From Mycobacterium sp. (GTDB taxonomy: Bacteria; Actinomycetota; Actinomycetes; Mycobacteriales; Mycobacteriaceae): a stretch of DNA of 64,000 nt. Below the pieces are notes generated by a model that saw only the letters and a program-made list of their open reading frames with translations, was not told the origin of the DNA and did no database searches. Where the stretch lies: contig JACPVR010000019.1 of the NCBI GenBank assembly GCA_016197405.1, positions 172,377 to 236,376 on the forward strand. The letters are read 5' to 3'. Both the position numbers and the translations under genes were made by a program. This document shows, one piece after another, positions 24,078 through 33,457 of the stretch; positions within the stretch are counted from its first letter, which is position 1; every line of letters starts with the position of its first letter.

Positions 24078-25370
24078 TCAGAACCGCTCGGGATGCCAGT
24101 AGACATCCTCGGCGCTACCGGAGATCGCATTGTCGACCGCCTGCCGGCCCTGCATATAGGCGTAGTCCTGGTTGGAGGATTCGTAGCGCCACCCGCCGAA
24201 CCGGCCCCGACTGTAGACACCGTGCGCGGTCAGCTGATCGTCGACCTCGCGCAGCACGGCGTCGCGGTTGCGCGTCGGCACCGGATAACCCATCGGGATG
24301 GACCGCACGAACTGGCTCACCACCGCGCCGGCGTCGATACCCAACGGCCGCAACGAATTCCGCACACCGGCCACGGCGTCCTCGGCCGAGAGCGCAACGT
24401 CGTCGAACACCGGCACCTCGCAGAGGATGTTCCACCGGCCCGGGCCGGCATTACCGGGGTCGTAGTTGCTCAGCACCGTGGCCCGGTACCAGCCGACGCT
24501 GCGGTCCGGACAGTACAGCCAGGTCTTGTCCGCCAGCGCGGGCGGCGGCTCGCCGAGGAACCCGAGCCCGACGGCGAAGAGCCGGCTGGCGCGCAGATCG
24601 GCGCCCGCATCACGCAGGCCGGCCCAGTCCAGCGCCGCCGTCAGTGGGGCGGTGCTGATGCAGTACCGGTACGCCACGGTGCTGCCGTCATCGAGGATCG
24701 CCGACCGTGCGGGCACGTCGAGGCGGCATACCCGGGTGTCGAACCGGATGCTGTCCGGTGTCATCAGCCGTTGCGCCACCGCCTGCCACAGTGCCCCGGT
24801 GCCGCCGACCGGATAGGGAAACGATTCCACCGGCGTGGCGATCTCGCCGGCCAGCGCGAGCCGCGGCACGTTACGCGCACCGCTGCCACTGCGCAGCGAT
24901 GTCCAGCTGTCGTCGATCTGCTCCAGCGGGATCGTCCACATCTTGTGGTTGTAGGGCTCGAAGAATTCGTCGTAGAGCCGCGCGCCGAAATGGTTGCGGT
25001 AGTGGTCGGCCAGGTTCGCCACCGGAGCATCGGGGCGCAGATCGGTCGGCAACGCGCTCAGCTGTTGCTGGATCGGTGTGGGCACCAGCGAATGGGCTGT
25101 GCTGCCGTCCAGCCAGACCCAGCCGTTGCGGGTCACCTGGTTCAGTTCCACCCCGGCATCGGTGATCGCGCGGTCGAACTCGGCGAAGTGGCTGTGCAAC
25201 ACATGGCCGCCCAGATCCCAGGTGAAACCGGCACGGTCGGTGATCGACGCCGACATTCCCCCGACGGCCGTACCCGCTTCGACGATCAGATGGTCGATAC
25301 CCAGTTCGGCCAGACGTACGGCCGCGCCGATACCGGTGGGCCCGGCACCCACGATGAGAAACGACGGCAT
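24078..25370 (-). CDS. FAD-dependent amine-oxidase / UDP-galactopyranose-mutase-like flavoprotein
   Basis: A 430-residue flavoprotein from ATG 25370. The FAD Rossmann motif FLIVGAGPTGIGAAVRLAELG starts at residue 4, followed by the VGGMSASITDRAGF loop. The segment FEPYNHKMWTIPLEQID near residue 145 is typical of protoporphyrinogen-oxidase-like and UDP-galactopyranose-mutase-like proteins found in polysaccharide gene clusters. The true mycobacterial Glf is a different, shorter protein. The gene follows the PIG-L deacetylase by 7 bases, so the two are one operon; this pairing suggests glycan or glycoconjugate modification, which is inference. The frame is open to 25478, inside the PIG-L gene. 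Confidence 0.82.
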   Translation of the reverse strand: MPSFLIVGAGPTGIGAAVRLAELGIDHLIVEAGTAVGGMSASITDRAGFTWDLGGHVLHSHFAEFDRAITDAGVELNQVTRNGWVWLDGSTAHSLVPTPIQQQLSALPTDLRPDAPVANLADHYRNHFGARLYDEFFEPYNHKMWTIPLEQIDDSWTSLRSGSGARNVPRLALAGEIATPVESFPYPVGGTGALWQAVAQRLMTPDSIRFDTRVCRLDVPARSAILDDGSTVAYRYCISTAPLTAALDWAGLRDAGADLRASRLFAVGLGFLGEPPPALADKTWLYCPDRSVGWYRATVLSNYDPGNAGPGRWNILCEVPVFDDVALSAEDAVAGVRNSLRPLGIDAGAVVSQFVRSIPMGYPVPTRNRDAVLREVDDQLTAHGVYSRGRFGGWRYESSNQDYAYMQGRQAVDNAISGSAEDVYWHPERF

Positions 25371-25377
25371 CCGGCGA

Positions 25378-26001
25378 TTAGAAATCCACGACCAGGCGGG
25401 CCGACTCGAAACCTTCGGCGAAGGGACGCCGGCACAGGAACCCGTAATGCTCCGCCGAACTTCGCACCCAGGAGGCACTGACCTTCTCGCTGGCCTCGGC
25501 CTGCGAGGTGTGGCACATCAACGCCTCGACCTTCTTGTCGAGTGCATCGGAGATGTCGACATAGGCGCTCGGATTGAAACCCAGCGCCGACGGCCCGCCG
25601 TAGGTCATGATCGTCGACACCCAGCGGGCCGCCCCCATCGTGCAGTGCGACACCGCCCGATGATCCTGATGGCTGTCATTGGCCGAATGGGTGTACACGA
25701 TCGAAGCGCCGGATTTCTTGATCGCATCCTCGATCAGATGCACCAGCTCGAGTTCCTGGAGCGACACCCGGCAGTCGCCGAAGCCTTCACCCCACAACAG
25801 CCGGCGAACACCGAGAACTTCGGCGGCACGTTGCTGTTCGGCGATCCGCTGAGCTGTGTCACCGGGTCCCTCTTCGCCACGGGTCACGACCAGCATCGTG
25901 ACCTCATCCCCCGATGCAACATGTTTGGCAAGGGCGCCCCCGCACCCGAGCTCGATGTCATCGGGGTGAGCGCCTACTGCAAGCACCGATCGCTGCGGCA
26001 T
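25378..26001 (-). CDS. PIG-L family deacetylase
   Basis: A 207-residue protein from ATG 26001 with a GGGGTGGAG site in front. The zinc motif LAVGAHPDDIELGCGG is at residues 6-21 and the distal metal/catalytic motif HSANDSHQDHRAV near residue 110. The family (MshB, GlcNAc-PI deacetylase, teicoplanin deacetylases) removes N-acetyl groups from sugars. It is shorter than MshB (about 300 residues), so it is closer to LmbE-like sugar deacetylases of cell-surface glycan clusters. It leads a two-gene unit with the flavoprotein at 24078. Confidence 0.9.
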   Translation of the reverse strand: MPQRSVLAVGAHPDDIELGCGGALAKHVASGDEVTMLVVTRGEEGPGDTAQRIAEQQRAAEVLGVRRLLWGEGFGDCRVSLQELELVHLIEDAIKKSGASIVYTHSANDSHQDHRAVSHCTMGAARWVSTIMTYGGPSALGFNPSAYVDISDALDKKVEALMCHTSQAEASEKVSASWVRSSAEHYGFLCRRPFAEGFESARLVVDF

Positions 26002-26131
26002 CTCCACCCCCCTTTGCCAGCATTGCGGTGAGCACAGCATAACCCGGCCAAGGGTCAATTGGCATTAGCTAGACAGATTCTCGGCGATCGTCCCAGCAAC
26101 GGGACAAGGGTCCCAAATCCGGGTTAGAAAG

Positions 26132-27277
26132 TCAGACCGCGACGAGGTCGTCGGCGTGCACCGCGGGCCGTCGCATCTCGGCGGGCAGCTCCGATGTGGA
26201 GCGGCCCAGCATGGTGGCCAGCTCGGCGGCGTCGTATGCCACCACACCGCGCGCCACCACCGCGGCGTCCGGTCCACGCAACTCGACGACGTCTCCGCCG
26301 TAGAACCGCCCACCCACCGCGGTGATACCGGCCGGCAGCAGCGATCTGCGCTGCCCCAGCACGGCGCGCACCGCACCGTCGTCCAACGTCAGCGAGCCCG
26401 CGGTCTCGGCGGCGTAGCGCACCCAGAACCGGCGCGCCGACATCCGTTGCGGCCGGGCCGCGAAGACTGTGCCGACCGAAGCACCTGACAGTGCCGCGCC
26501 GGCATCGGCGGCGGCGGCCAGCAGCACCGGCACGCCGGCATCGGCTGCCAGCAGCGCCGACGACAGTTTCGACACCATGCCACCGGTGCCCAGATGACTG
26601 CCCCGACCTGCCACCACACCACCGAGATCGTCGGGTCCGGCGACCTCGTCGATGAACCGGGCGGGCCGGTCCGCGGGTGCCTTGCGCGGGTCACCGTCGT
26701 ACAGTCCGTCGATATCGGACAGCAGTATGAGAGCGTCGGCGCCGACGAGGTGGGCCACCAGCGCCGAGAGCCGGTCGTTGTCGCCGAACCGGATCTCGTT
26801 GGTGGCCACGGTGTCGTTCTCGTTGACGATGGCCACGGCGTGCAGAGCCCGCAACCGGTCCAAAGTTCGCTGGGCATTGGTGGCCTGCACCCGCATCGCG
26901 ATGTCGTGCGCTGTGAGCAGCACCTGGCCGACGGTTCGCCGGTAGCGGCCGAACGCCGTGCTCCACGAATTGACCAGAGCAACCTGCCCGACACTCGCCG
27001 CGGCCTGCTTGGTGGCCAGATCGGTCGGTCGCCGCGACAGTCCCAGCGGCTCCATACCTGCGGCGATGGCACCCGAGCTGACGATCACCACATCCGAGCC
27101 GGCTTTCATCCGGGCCTCGATGGCGTCGGCGAGCTGCTCTAACCGTGCCGAGTCGAACTCACCCGCGGCGTCGGTCAGCGCGGTGGTGCCGATCTTGACG
27201 ACGACGCTGCGGGCGGTACGGATCGCCTCCCGGTTCGGGCTGGTCGCCGGGACGTCACTCGTCGTCGTCGTCGATCC
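26132..27277 (-). CDS. proB: Glutamate 5-kinase
   Basis: A 381-residue protein. The amino-acid kinase domain runs from VVVKIGTTALTD to about residue 260, with AIVNENDTVATNEIRFGDND and HLGTGGMVSKLSSALLA motifs; a C-terminal PUA domain follows (FYGGDVVELRGPDAAVVARG). It phosphorylates glutamate in the first committed step of proline synthesis. Start is uncertain: GTG 27277 overlaps obg by 23 bases; GTG 27298 is also in frame with a weak AAGGTGG site upstream. Feedback inhibition by proline is expected for the family. The gene follows obg, as in M. tuberculosis (Rv2439c-Rv2440c). Confidence 0.95.
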   Translation of the reverse strand, partial: GSTTTTSDVPATSPNREAIRTARSVVVKIGTTALTDAAGEFDSARLEQLADAIEARMKAGSDVVIVSSGAIAAGMEPLGLSRRPTDLATKQAAASVGQVALVNSWSTAFGRYRRTVGQVLLTAHDIAMRVQATNAQRTLDRLRALHAVAIVNENDTVATNEIRFGDNDRLSALVAHLVGADALILLSDIDGLYDGDPRKAPADRPARFIDEVAGPDDLGGVVAGRGSHLGTGGMVSKLSSALLAADAGVPVLLAAAADAGAALSGASVGTVFAARPQRMSARRFWVRYAAETAGSLTLDDGAVRAVLGQRRSLLPAGITAVGGRFYGGDVVELRGPDAAVVARGVVAYDAAELATMLGRSTSELPAEMRRPAVHADDLVAV

Positions 27278-28709
27278 CACCGTGTTCCCGTCGGCCACGC
27301 CGCGCCACCTTACGTTCGGCGGCACCTATGCGATCGTTGCGCTCCAGGCGGATGTCGGTACCGCGGCCGGACATCGTGACGTCGATACCCGCCGGTGTCT
27401 GCGGCTCCCAGTCGAATGTCATATCGCCGATGGTCACCGCGCAGCCGGGTTTCGCGCCGAGCCGCAGCAGCTCGTCCTCGACGCCGAGGCGGGCCAGCCG
27501 GTCACCGAGGTACCCGACGGCCTCGTCGTTGTCGAAGTTGGTCTGGGCGATCCAGCGCCGCGGCCGGGCACCGTGCACGATGAACCCGCCTTCGCCGTCA
27601 GGCTCGACCGAGAAGCTGGTCTCGTCGACGGGTATCGGCCGGATCACCGGACGTCGTGGCGCCACGACCGGCTGGGCGGCACGGTAGGCGGCGACCATTT
27701 CCCACAGGCCGAAGATCAACGGCCGCAAGCCTTCCCGGGTTACCGCGGAGACCTCGAAGATGGGCCAGCCACGTTCGGCAAGTTCGGGACGGATGAAATC
27801 GGCCAGTTCCCTGGCGTCGGGGATGTCGATCTTGTTGAGCACCACGGCTCGTGGCCGCTCAGCCAGATCGCCCAGCGTCGAATCACCTTGCAGCGTCGGC
27901 TGATACGCCGCCAGCTCGGCTTCCAGCGCGTCGATATCGGAGATCGGGTCACGGCCCGGTTCCATCGTCGCGCAGTCGACGACGTGTACGAGCACCGCAC
28001 AGCGTTCGATATGGCGCAGGAAGTCCAGGCCCAAACCGCGCCCCTCGGAGGCGCCGGGGATCAGTCCGGGCACATCGGCGACGGTGAAGGTGTTCTCCCC
28101 CGCCGAGACGACGCCGAGGTTGGGCACCAGTGTGGTGAACGGGTAATCGGCGATCTTGGGCTTGGCGGCCGAGATGGCCGACACCAGCGAGGATTTCCCG
28201 GCCGACGGGAACCCCACCAGGCCGACGTCGGCGACGGTCTTGAGTTCGAGGGTGAGATCGCGTTCCTCACCCTTCTCGCCGAGCAGCGCGAAACCGGGAG
28301 CCTTCCGGGCCCGCGATGCCAGGGCGGCGTTGCCGAGGCCGCCGCGGCCGCCGGCTGCCGCCTCGAATCGGGTGCCCGCACCGACGAGGTCGGCCAGTAG
28401 TCGGCCCTTGTGGTCGAGCACGACGGTGCCGTCGGGCACCTTGACTTCGAGATCGTCACCGGCCGCGCCGTCGCGATTGTTGCCTGCGCCCTGCTTGCCG
28501 GACGGTGCCACCACATGAGGGTGGAAGTGGAAATCGAGCAGCGTGTGCACCTGTGGGTCGACCACGAGTACGACACTGCCGCCGCGGCCACCATTGCCAC
28601 CGTCGGGACCGCCGAGCGGTTTGAATTTCTCGCGGTGCACCGAGGCACAGCCGTGGCCCCCGGCACCCGCTCGCGCCTGGATGACAACGCGGTCGACGAA
28701 GCGAGGCAT
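27255..28709 (-). CDS. obg: Obg family GTPase (CgtA)
   Basis: A 484-residue protein from ATG 28709. The glycine-rich N-terminal Obg fold (GGPDGGNGGRGGSVVLVVD) covers residues 1-160, the GTPase domain has G1 LVGFPSAGKSSLVSA, G3 VADVPGLIPGA and G4 VVLNKIDIP, and the C-terminal OCT domain is followed by an acidic end (GGIDDDDE). Obg binds the 50S subunit and is essential for ribosome assembly and stress control. It is the first gene after rplU-rpmA in the classical rplU-rpmA-obg-proB string. Confidence 0.98.
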   Translation of the reverse strand: MPRFVDRVVIQARAGAGGHGCASVHREKFKPLGGPDGGNGGRGGSVVLVVDPQVHTLLDFHFHPHVVAPSGKQGAGNNRDGAAGDDLEVKVPDGTVVLDHKGRLLADLVGAGTRFEAAAGGRGGLGNAALASRARKAPGFALLGEKGEERDLTLELKTVADVGLVGFPSAGKSSLVSAISAAKPKIADYPFTTLVPNLGVVSAGENTFTVADVPGLIPGASEGRGLGLDFLRHIERCAVLVHVVDCATMEPGRDPISDIDALEAELAAYQPTLQGDSTLGDLAERPRAVVLNKIDIPDARELADFIRPELAERGWPIFEVSAVTREGLRPLIFGLWEMVAAYRAAQPVVAPRRPVIRPIPVDETSFSVEPDGEGGFIVHGARPRRWIAQTNFDNDEAVGYLGDRLARLGVEDELLRLGAKPGCAVTIGDMTFDWEPQTPAGIDVTMSGRGTDIRLERNDRIGAAERKVARRGRREHGGIDDDDE

Positions 28710-28802
28710 CGGACGACCTTTCTCCTAGAGAAGTGAAGCTACTGCGCGGATCACTCGAGAACTCGCAGTCGCTTCACATTCGCAGGAGCTGTCCTCGAGC
28801 TG

Positions 28803-29063
28803 TTACGCCTCGGTGGGCGGGACGATGTTGACGGTCTTGCGACCGCGCTTGACGCCGAATTCCACGGCGCCGGCAGCCGTCGCGAACAGCGTGTCGTCGC
28901 CGCCACGGCCGACATTCACGCCGGGATGGAAATGAGTACCCCGCTGCCGCACCAGGATCTCGCCGGACTTGACGACCTGGCCACCGAACCGCTTGACGCC
29001 AAGCCGCTGGGCATTGGAATCGCGACCGTTACGTGAGCTGGAAGCGCCCTTTTTGTGTGCCAT
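28803..29063 (-). CDS. rpmA: 50S ribosomal protein L27
   Basis: An 86-residue protein from ATG 29063 (MAHKKGASSSRNGRDSNAQR) with the L27 signature VGRGGDDTLFATAAGAVEF. The length is normal. L27 sits near the peptidyl-transferase centre. It follows rplU by 14 bases and precedes obg by 93 bases. Confidence 0.98.
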   Translation of the reverse strand: MAHKKGASSSRNGRDSNAQRLGVKRFGGQVVKSGEILVRQRGTHFHPGVNVGRGGDDTLFATAAGAVEFGVKRGRKTVNIVPPTEA

Positions 29064-29077
29064 GTTTTGACTCCCGC

Positions 29078-29401
29078 TTACTTGATGCCGGTGACCTTGA
29101 GCACCGTCAGCTGCTGACGGTGACCCTGGCGCTTGTGGTAGCCGGTCTTGTTCTTGAACTTGTGGATGCGGATCTTGGGGCCCTTGGTGTGTTCGAGCAC
29201 CTCACCGGTGACCGCGACCTTCGCCAGGTCCTTGGCGTCGGTGGTCACCTTGGCGCCGTCGACGACCAGCGCGACGGGCAGCGAGACGGAGCCGCCGGCC
29301 TCGACCTCGAGCTTCTCGACCTTGACTATGTCCCCGACCGCGACCTTGTACTGCTTGCCGCCGGTCTTGACGATTGCGTACGTGGGGTTTTCGGCTGCCA
29401 T
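29078..29401 (-). CDS. rplU: 50S ribosomal protein L21
   Basis: A 107-residue protein from ATG 29401 (MAAENPTYAIVKTGGKQYKV), three residues longer at the N-terminus than the M. tuberculosis protein. The L21 signature KIRIHKFKNKTGYHKRQGHR closes the sequence. The frame is open to 29539, but that region lacks family similarity. It begins the rplU-rpmA-obg unit about 190 bases downstream of the rne stop on the same strand. Confidence 0.97.
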   Translation of the reverse strand: MAAENPTYAIVKTGGKQYKVAVGDIVKVEKLEVEAGGSVSLPVALVVDGAKVTTDAKDLAKVAVTGEVLEHTKGPKIRIHKFKNKTGYHKRQGHRQQLTVLKVTGIK

Positions 29402-29590
29402 CGGTGCCAGTGTCCTTACTTCTTCGTCTTGCTCGTGTTCTAGGCGCGCGCTACCCGTGGGTGCGTGCTCGGGTCTTGGGTGCGGGAGTCGGCTTCCGCC
29501 GCAAACCCGCCGCTGCCGACGGTAAGGACCGGCAGACAACTGCTCAAGGTTACGTGACCAGCGTCGATCGGGTCAAACCGCCCGGTGGGA

Positions 29591-32500
29591 TCACCCCTCG
29601 GTCACGGGTGGGCCCGCGGGCCGTGCGGCCGCGCGACGTCGCCGGGGCCGGCCGGCGGGCTCGGGTGCTGCCGCGCCGTTGGTCGGCAGTGCCCGCTCGC
29701 CAATGTCCTGAGCGGCCACTTCGTCATCGGATTCGTCGGCGTCGGACTCATCGTCGGAGTCGTCATCCGCGTCGTCGTCAGAATCGTCGTCTTCGTCGTC
29801 GGAGTCGTCTTCGTCGTCGTCATCCGAGTCGTCGGAGTCGTCTTCGTCCTCGGAGTCGTCGTCCAGATCGATATCGTCGATATCGTCGTCGGCTTCCTCG
29901 TCGTCCTCGTCGAGGTCGATATCGGCGTCATCGTCGGCGTCGTCGTCGTCATCATCGTCGAGGTCTTCGGCCACCGACTCGTCGGCAACCTGCTCGGCGA
30001 TCTCGATGGCATCGGCCGTCGTGTCGTCGTCGGTGGCCGCCTCGATATCGGTCTCGGTGTCCTCGCCGTCGATGTCATCCTCGTGCTTGCCGGCCATCGC
30101 CTTGAACATCGGATGCTCGCCTGCGGGATGCGGCGGCACCTTGGCGACCACGGGAACCGGCTCGTCGGCCTTACCCTTCTTGGCCGACCGCTTACCGCGC
30201 CGACTGCTGCCGTTACCGCCGGATTCGGACTTGCGGGCCGGGGCCTGCGAGCCGAAGTCGACCGGGTCGGAGTGCAACACGATGCCCCGCCCGCCACAGT
30301 GCGTACATGTCGACGAGAAGGCCTCGACCAGTCCGGTGCCCAGCTTCTTGCGGGTGAGCTGGACCAGGCCCAGCGAGGTCACCTCGGAAACCTGGTGACG
30401 GGTGCGGTCGCGCGCGAGCGCCTCGGTCAGCCGGCGCAGCACCAGGTCGCGGTTGGACTCCAGGACCATGTCGATGAAGTCGATAACCACGATTCCGCCG
30501 ATATCGCGCAGCCGCAGCTGGCGCACGACCTCCTCGGCCGCCTCCAGATTGTTCTTGGTGACGGTCTGCTCCAGGTTGCCGCCGGCACCGGTGAACTTCC
30601 CGGTGTTGACGTCGACAACGGTCATCGCCTCGGTGCGGTCGATGACCAACGTGCCGCCCGAGGGCAGCCAGACCTTGCGATCCATCGCCTTGGCCAGCTG
30701 CTCGTCGATGCGATGCACGGCGAACACGTCGGGGCCGTTCGGGCCTGCCGCGGGTTCGTACTTCGTCAGCTTCGAGAACAGATCGGGCGCAACCGAATTC
30801 ACGTATTCGGTGATGGTCTCCCAGGCGTTGTCACCGGAGACGATCAGATTCGAGAAGTCCTCGTTGAACAGGTCGCGGATCACCTTGACCAGGACGTCGG
30901 GTTCTTCGTAGAGCGCGACGGCGGCACCGGAGGCGTTGGCCTTGTGCTCGGCGGCCCTGGCCTCGATCCCGGTCCAGTGCTCCTGCAGGCGCAGGACGTC
31001 GGCGCGGATGTCTTCTTCCTTGACGCCTTCGGACGCCGTGCGGATGATCACGCCGGCGTCGGCGGGAACCACCTCGCGCAGGATCTCCTTGAGCCGCTGC
31101 CGTTCGGTATCGGGCAGCTTGCGGCTGATACCGGTCGACGACGCGCCGGGAACGTAGACCAGGTAGCGCCCGGCCAGTGAGATCTGCGTAGTCAGCCGCG
31201 CACCCTTGTGCCCGACCGGATCCTTGCTGACCTGCACGACGACGGGGTCGCCGGGCTTGAGTGCCTGCTCGATCTTGCGTTGGGCACCACCGAGGCCCGC
31301 GGCCTCCCAGTTGACCTCACCGGCGTAGAGCACACCGTTGCGGCCGCGGCCGATGTCGACGAACGCCGCTTCCATCGAGGGCAGCACGTTCTGCACGATG
31401 CCGAGGTAGATGTTGCCGACCAGCGACGCCGAGGCCGCCGACGTCACGAAATGCTCCACCACGACGCCGTCTTCCATGACGGCGATCTGGGTGTAGCGCG
31501 CACCCTCGTGCGGCGGTTCGGCGCGCACCTTGTCGCGCACCACCATGACGCGGTCGACGGCTTCGCGGCGGGCCAGGAATTCGGCCTCGCTCAGGATGGG
31601 CGGGCGGCGGCGGCCCGCGTCACGGCCGTCCCGGCGGCGTTGGCGCTTGGCCTCCAGCCGGGTGGAACCGCTGATGCCCTGGATCTCGTCGGGGTCGCGC
31701 GACTTGTCGCTGCGGCCGGACTTCTCGCGGGGCGCACGCTCGTGCACGACAGTGTTGGGCGGATCGTCGGGCGATCCGTCGGTGTCGTCGCCGGCGCCAC
31801 CGGACTTGCGGCGACGACGCCGCCGACGCCTGCGGGTGGCGCCTTCGCCGCCCGCGGACTCGTCGTCGTCACCGTCGTCTTCATCGCCGGCGGACTCGCC
31901 CTCGGCACCGTCATCGCCGGTGGATTCGGCCGCTTCGTCGTCACTGTCGGTGTTGTCGCCGTCGTTCTCGCCGTCGGCGCCACGGCCACGGCCACGACCC
32001 CGGCGCCCGCGCCGACGTCTGCGGTTGGCCGGCCGTTCGGACTGGTCGTCGTCCTCGCCGTCGGCGCTGTCATCGGTGCTGTCGGTGTCGTCTGCGTCGT
32101 CGTCATCGCCGATATCGCCCACCGGTGCTTTGGGGGCGGATTCGGGGCGGGCCACCACGGGCTGCGGTGCCACGAAAAGCGGCAGGTAGTCGGCGGCATG
32201 CTCGACAACCGGCGCCGGTTCGGGAGTCTCCAGCATCAGCCGCGACTCGGGTTCGGCCTCGACTTCGGCGATCGGCTCGGTGATATCGGGGCCGCTGTCG
32301 ACGGGCTCAGGGGTATCGGCGGCGTCCGGGGTATCGGCGGCCTCGACAGGTTCGGCAGTCTGCGCCGGCGCGGTGTCGTCCGCTGGAACGGGCGTCTCGA
32401 CGGGGGGCGCCTCGTTCGTCACCGCACCGTTGGCGGGCAGGTCGGCGGGCGGCAGACCCGCGAGCACATCACGGACCCGGACCGCATCGGTGCGGTCGAT

Positions 32501-32692
32501 GCTGGACTGCGCGCTGCGGGTCCGGCCGTCGAGGCCGTTGAGCGCGTCGAGCACCTTGCGGCTGGTGGTGCCCAGCACGCGTGCGAGGGAATGCACCCTC
32601 AAGCGCTCGGGCAGTTCCCCGTCGGGCCGCACGAGAGCGTTCTCGTGGGTGCTGGTGTCGGGCTGGTCATTGGTTGGGGCATCGTCGGCCAC
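29591..32692 (-). CDS. rne: Ribonuclease E/G family endoribonuclease with very acidic tail
   Basis: A 1033-residue protein from GTG 32692, preceded by AAGGAGA. The first 370 residues are low-complexity, rich in Asp, Glu, Pro and Arg. The RNase E catalytic core follows: an S1 domain near residues 410-480 (EAAFVDIGRGRNGVLYAGE), the DNase-I-like domain with the catalytic Asp motifs AMTVVDVNTGKF and VVIDFIDMVLE, and the zinc-link CTHCGGRG near residue 800. RNase E makes the main cuts in mRNA decay and rRNA processing. The C-terminal tail holds about 83 residues that are nearly all Asp/Glu/Ser (29723-29972), then a short Arg patch. Length is above the about 950 residues of M. tuberculosis Rne. RNase E genes are often autoregulated through their 5' leader. 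Confidence 0.97.
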   Translation of the reverse strand: MADDAPTNDQPDTSTHENALVRPDGELPERLRVHSLARVLGTTSRKVLDALNGLDGRTRSAQSSIDRTDAVRVRDVLAGLPPADLPANGAVTNEAPPVETPVPADDTAPAQTAEPVEAADTPDAADTPEPVDSGPDITEPIAEVEAEPESRLMLETPEPAPVVEHAADYLPLFVAPQPVVARPESAPKAPVGDIGDDDDADDTDSTDDSADGEDDDQSERPANRRRRRGRRGRGRGRGADGENDGDNTDSDDEAAESTGDDGAEGESAGDEDDGDDDESAGGEGATRRRRRRRRRKSGGAGDDTDGSPDDPPNTVVHERAPREKSGRSDKSRDPDEIQGISGSTRLEAKRQRRRDGRDAGRRRPPILSEAEFLARREAVDRVMVVRDKVRAEPPHEGARYTQIAVMEDGVVVEHFVTSAASASLVGNIYLGIVQNVLPSMEAAFVDIGRGRNGVLYAGEVNWEAAGLGGAQRKIEQALKPGDPVVVQVSKDPVGHKGARLTTQISLAGRYLVYVPGASSTGISRKLPDTERQRLKEILREVVPADAGVIIRTASEGVKEEDIRADVLRLQEHWTGIEARAAEHKANASGAAVALYEEPDVLVKVIRDLFNEDFSNLIVSGDNAWETITEYVNSVAPDLFSKLTKYEPAAGPNGPDVFAVHRIDEQLAKAMDRKVWLPSGGTLVIDRTEAMTVVDVNTGKFTGAGGNLEQTVTKNNLEAAEEVVRQLRLRDIGGIVVIDFIDMVLESNRDLVLRRLTEALARDRTRHQVSEVTSLGLVQLTRKKLGTGLVEAFSSTCTHCGGRGIVLHSDPVDFGSQAPARKSESGGNGSSRRGKRSAKKGKADEPVPVVAKVPPHPAGEHPMFKAMAGKHEDDIDGEDTETDIEAATDDDTTADAIEIAEQVADESVAEDLDDDDDDDADDDADIDLDEDDEEADDDIDDIDLDDDSEDEDDSDDSDDDDEDDSDDEDDDSDDDADDDSDDESDADESDDEVAAQDIGERALPTNGAAAPEPAGRPRRRRAAARPAGPPVTEG

Positions 32693-32997
32693 GTAGTCTC
32701 CTTCAGCCCCCGGGCGCGTCTTGGCGACGCGGCCGCACGGGGACTTCCGCTATGAACCCGGTCAACAGCCCCGGGATTGTCAGGGTCTCGCCCCGGGAGG
32801 CTCGCATGTAACCAACCCGGTGCCTGGTTGAATGACGGCTGGGACGGGCCGCGCCGCATCACTGGTAGCAATGGTCGCGCGCGTCGAAGTCTTCATCCGG
32901 GTTTCTGCCACCGGTTCGGTGACGTACACCCAGAGTCAGTATCCCATACCGCGGTCCGTGCTCGGACCAACTGGCAAACCCCGGGCTCGGCGGCCTG
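32693..32997. other. 305-base gap between rne and ndk: leader region of rne
   Basis: No open frame here looks coding. On the rne (minus) side, a small hairpin with arms CGCGTC/GACGCG at 32715-32720 and 32726-32731 lies just upstream of the rne ribosome-binding site, consistent with a structured leader. A TTGGTC-N16-TATGGG pair on the minus strand, near 32940-32970, is a possible but weak promoter. Confidence 0.4.
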
Positions 32998-33408
32998 TCA
33001 GCGGCCGGGGAACCAGAGCTCGATCTCGCGCTCCGCGGACTCCGGCGAATCGGAGCCGTGTACGAGGTTGAACTGCGTCTCCAGGCCGAAATCGCCCCGG
33101 ATGGTTCCGGGAAGTGCCTTCTCCACCGGATCGGTTCCGCCGGCGAGCTGCCGGAACGCCGCCACTGCACGGGGGCCTTCCAGGATCGCTGCGAGCACCG
33201 GGCCGGAGGTGATGAACTCCAGCAACGAGGGGAAGAACGGCTTGCCCTCGTGCTCGGCGTAGTGCGCACGGGCCAGCTCGTCGCTGACCTGCTTGAGTTC
33301 CACCGCCGCCAGGGTCAGCCCCTTGCGTTCGATTCGGCTGAGAATCTCGCCTACGAGCTGCCGTCCGACACCGTCGGGTTTGATCAATGCCAGAGTCCGC
33401 TCAGTCAC
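32998..33408 (-). CDS. ndk: Nucleoside diphosphate kinase
   Basis: A 136-residue protein from GTG 33408 with the substrate motif LIKPDGVGRQLVGEILSRIE and the catalytic histidine motif NLVHGSDSPESAEREI near the C-terminus. It transfers phosphate between nucleoside tri- and diphosphates. The length equals NdkA of M. tuberculosis (Rv2445c). It follows the DUF4233 gene on the same strand. Confidence 0.97.
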   Translation of the reverse strand: MTERTLALIKPDGVGRQLVGEILSRIERKGLTLAAVELKQVSDELARAHYAEHEGKPFFPSLLEFITSGPVLAAILEGPRAVAAFRQLAGGTDPVEKALPGTIRGDFGLETQFNLVHGSDSPESAEREIELWFPGR

Positions 33409-33457
33409 GGCGCACAGCCTACCCAACGGTAATAACGCCACCCAAAAGGGCGGTGAA

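Noticed and set aside
29585..31180. Plus-strand frame with long Val/Ile runs that looks like a membrane protein
   Set aside because: It is the complement of the Asp/Glu codons of the RNase E tail; GAC/GAT repeats read as GTC/ATC on the other strand.
31208..32755. Plus-strand frame (515 codons) opposite the RNase E N-terminus
   Set aside because: Same shadow effect from acidic low-complexity codons.
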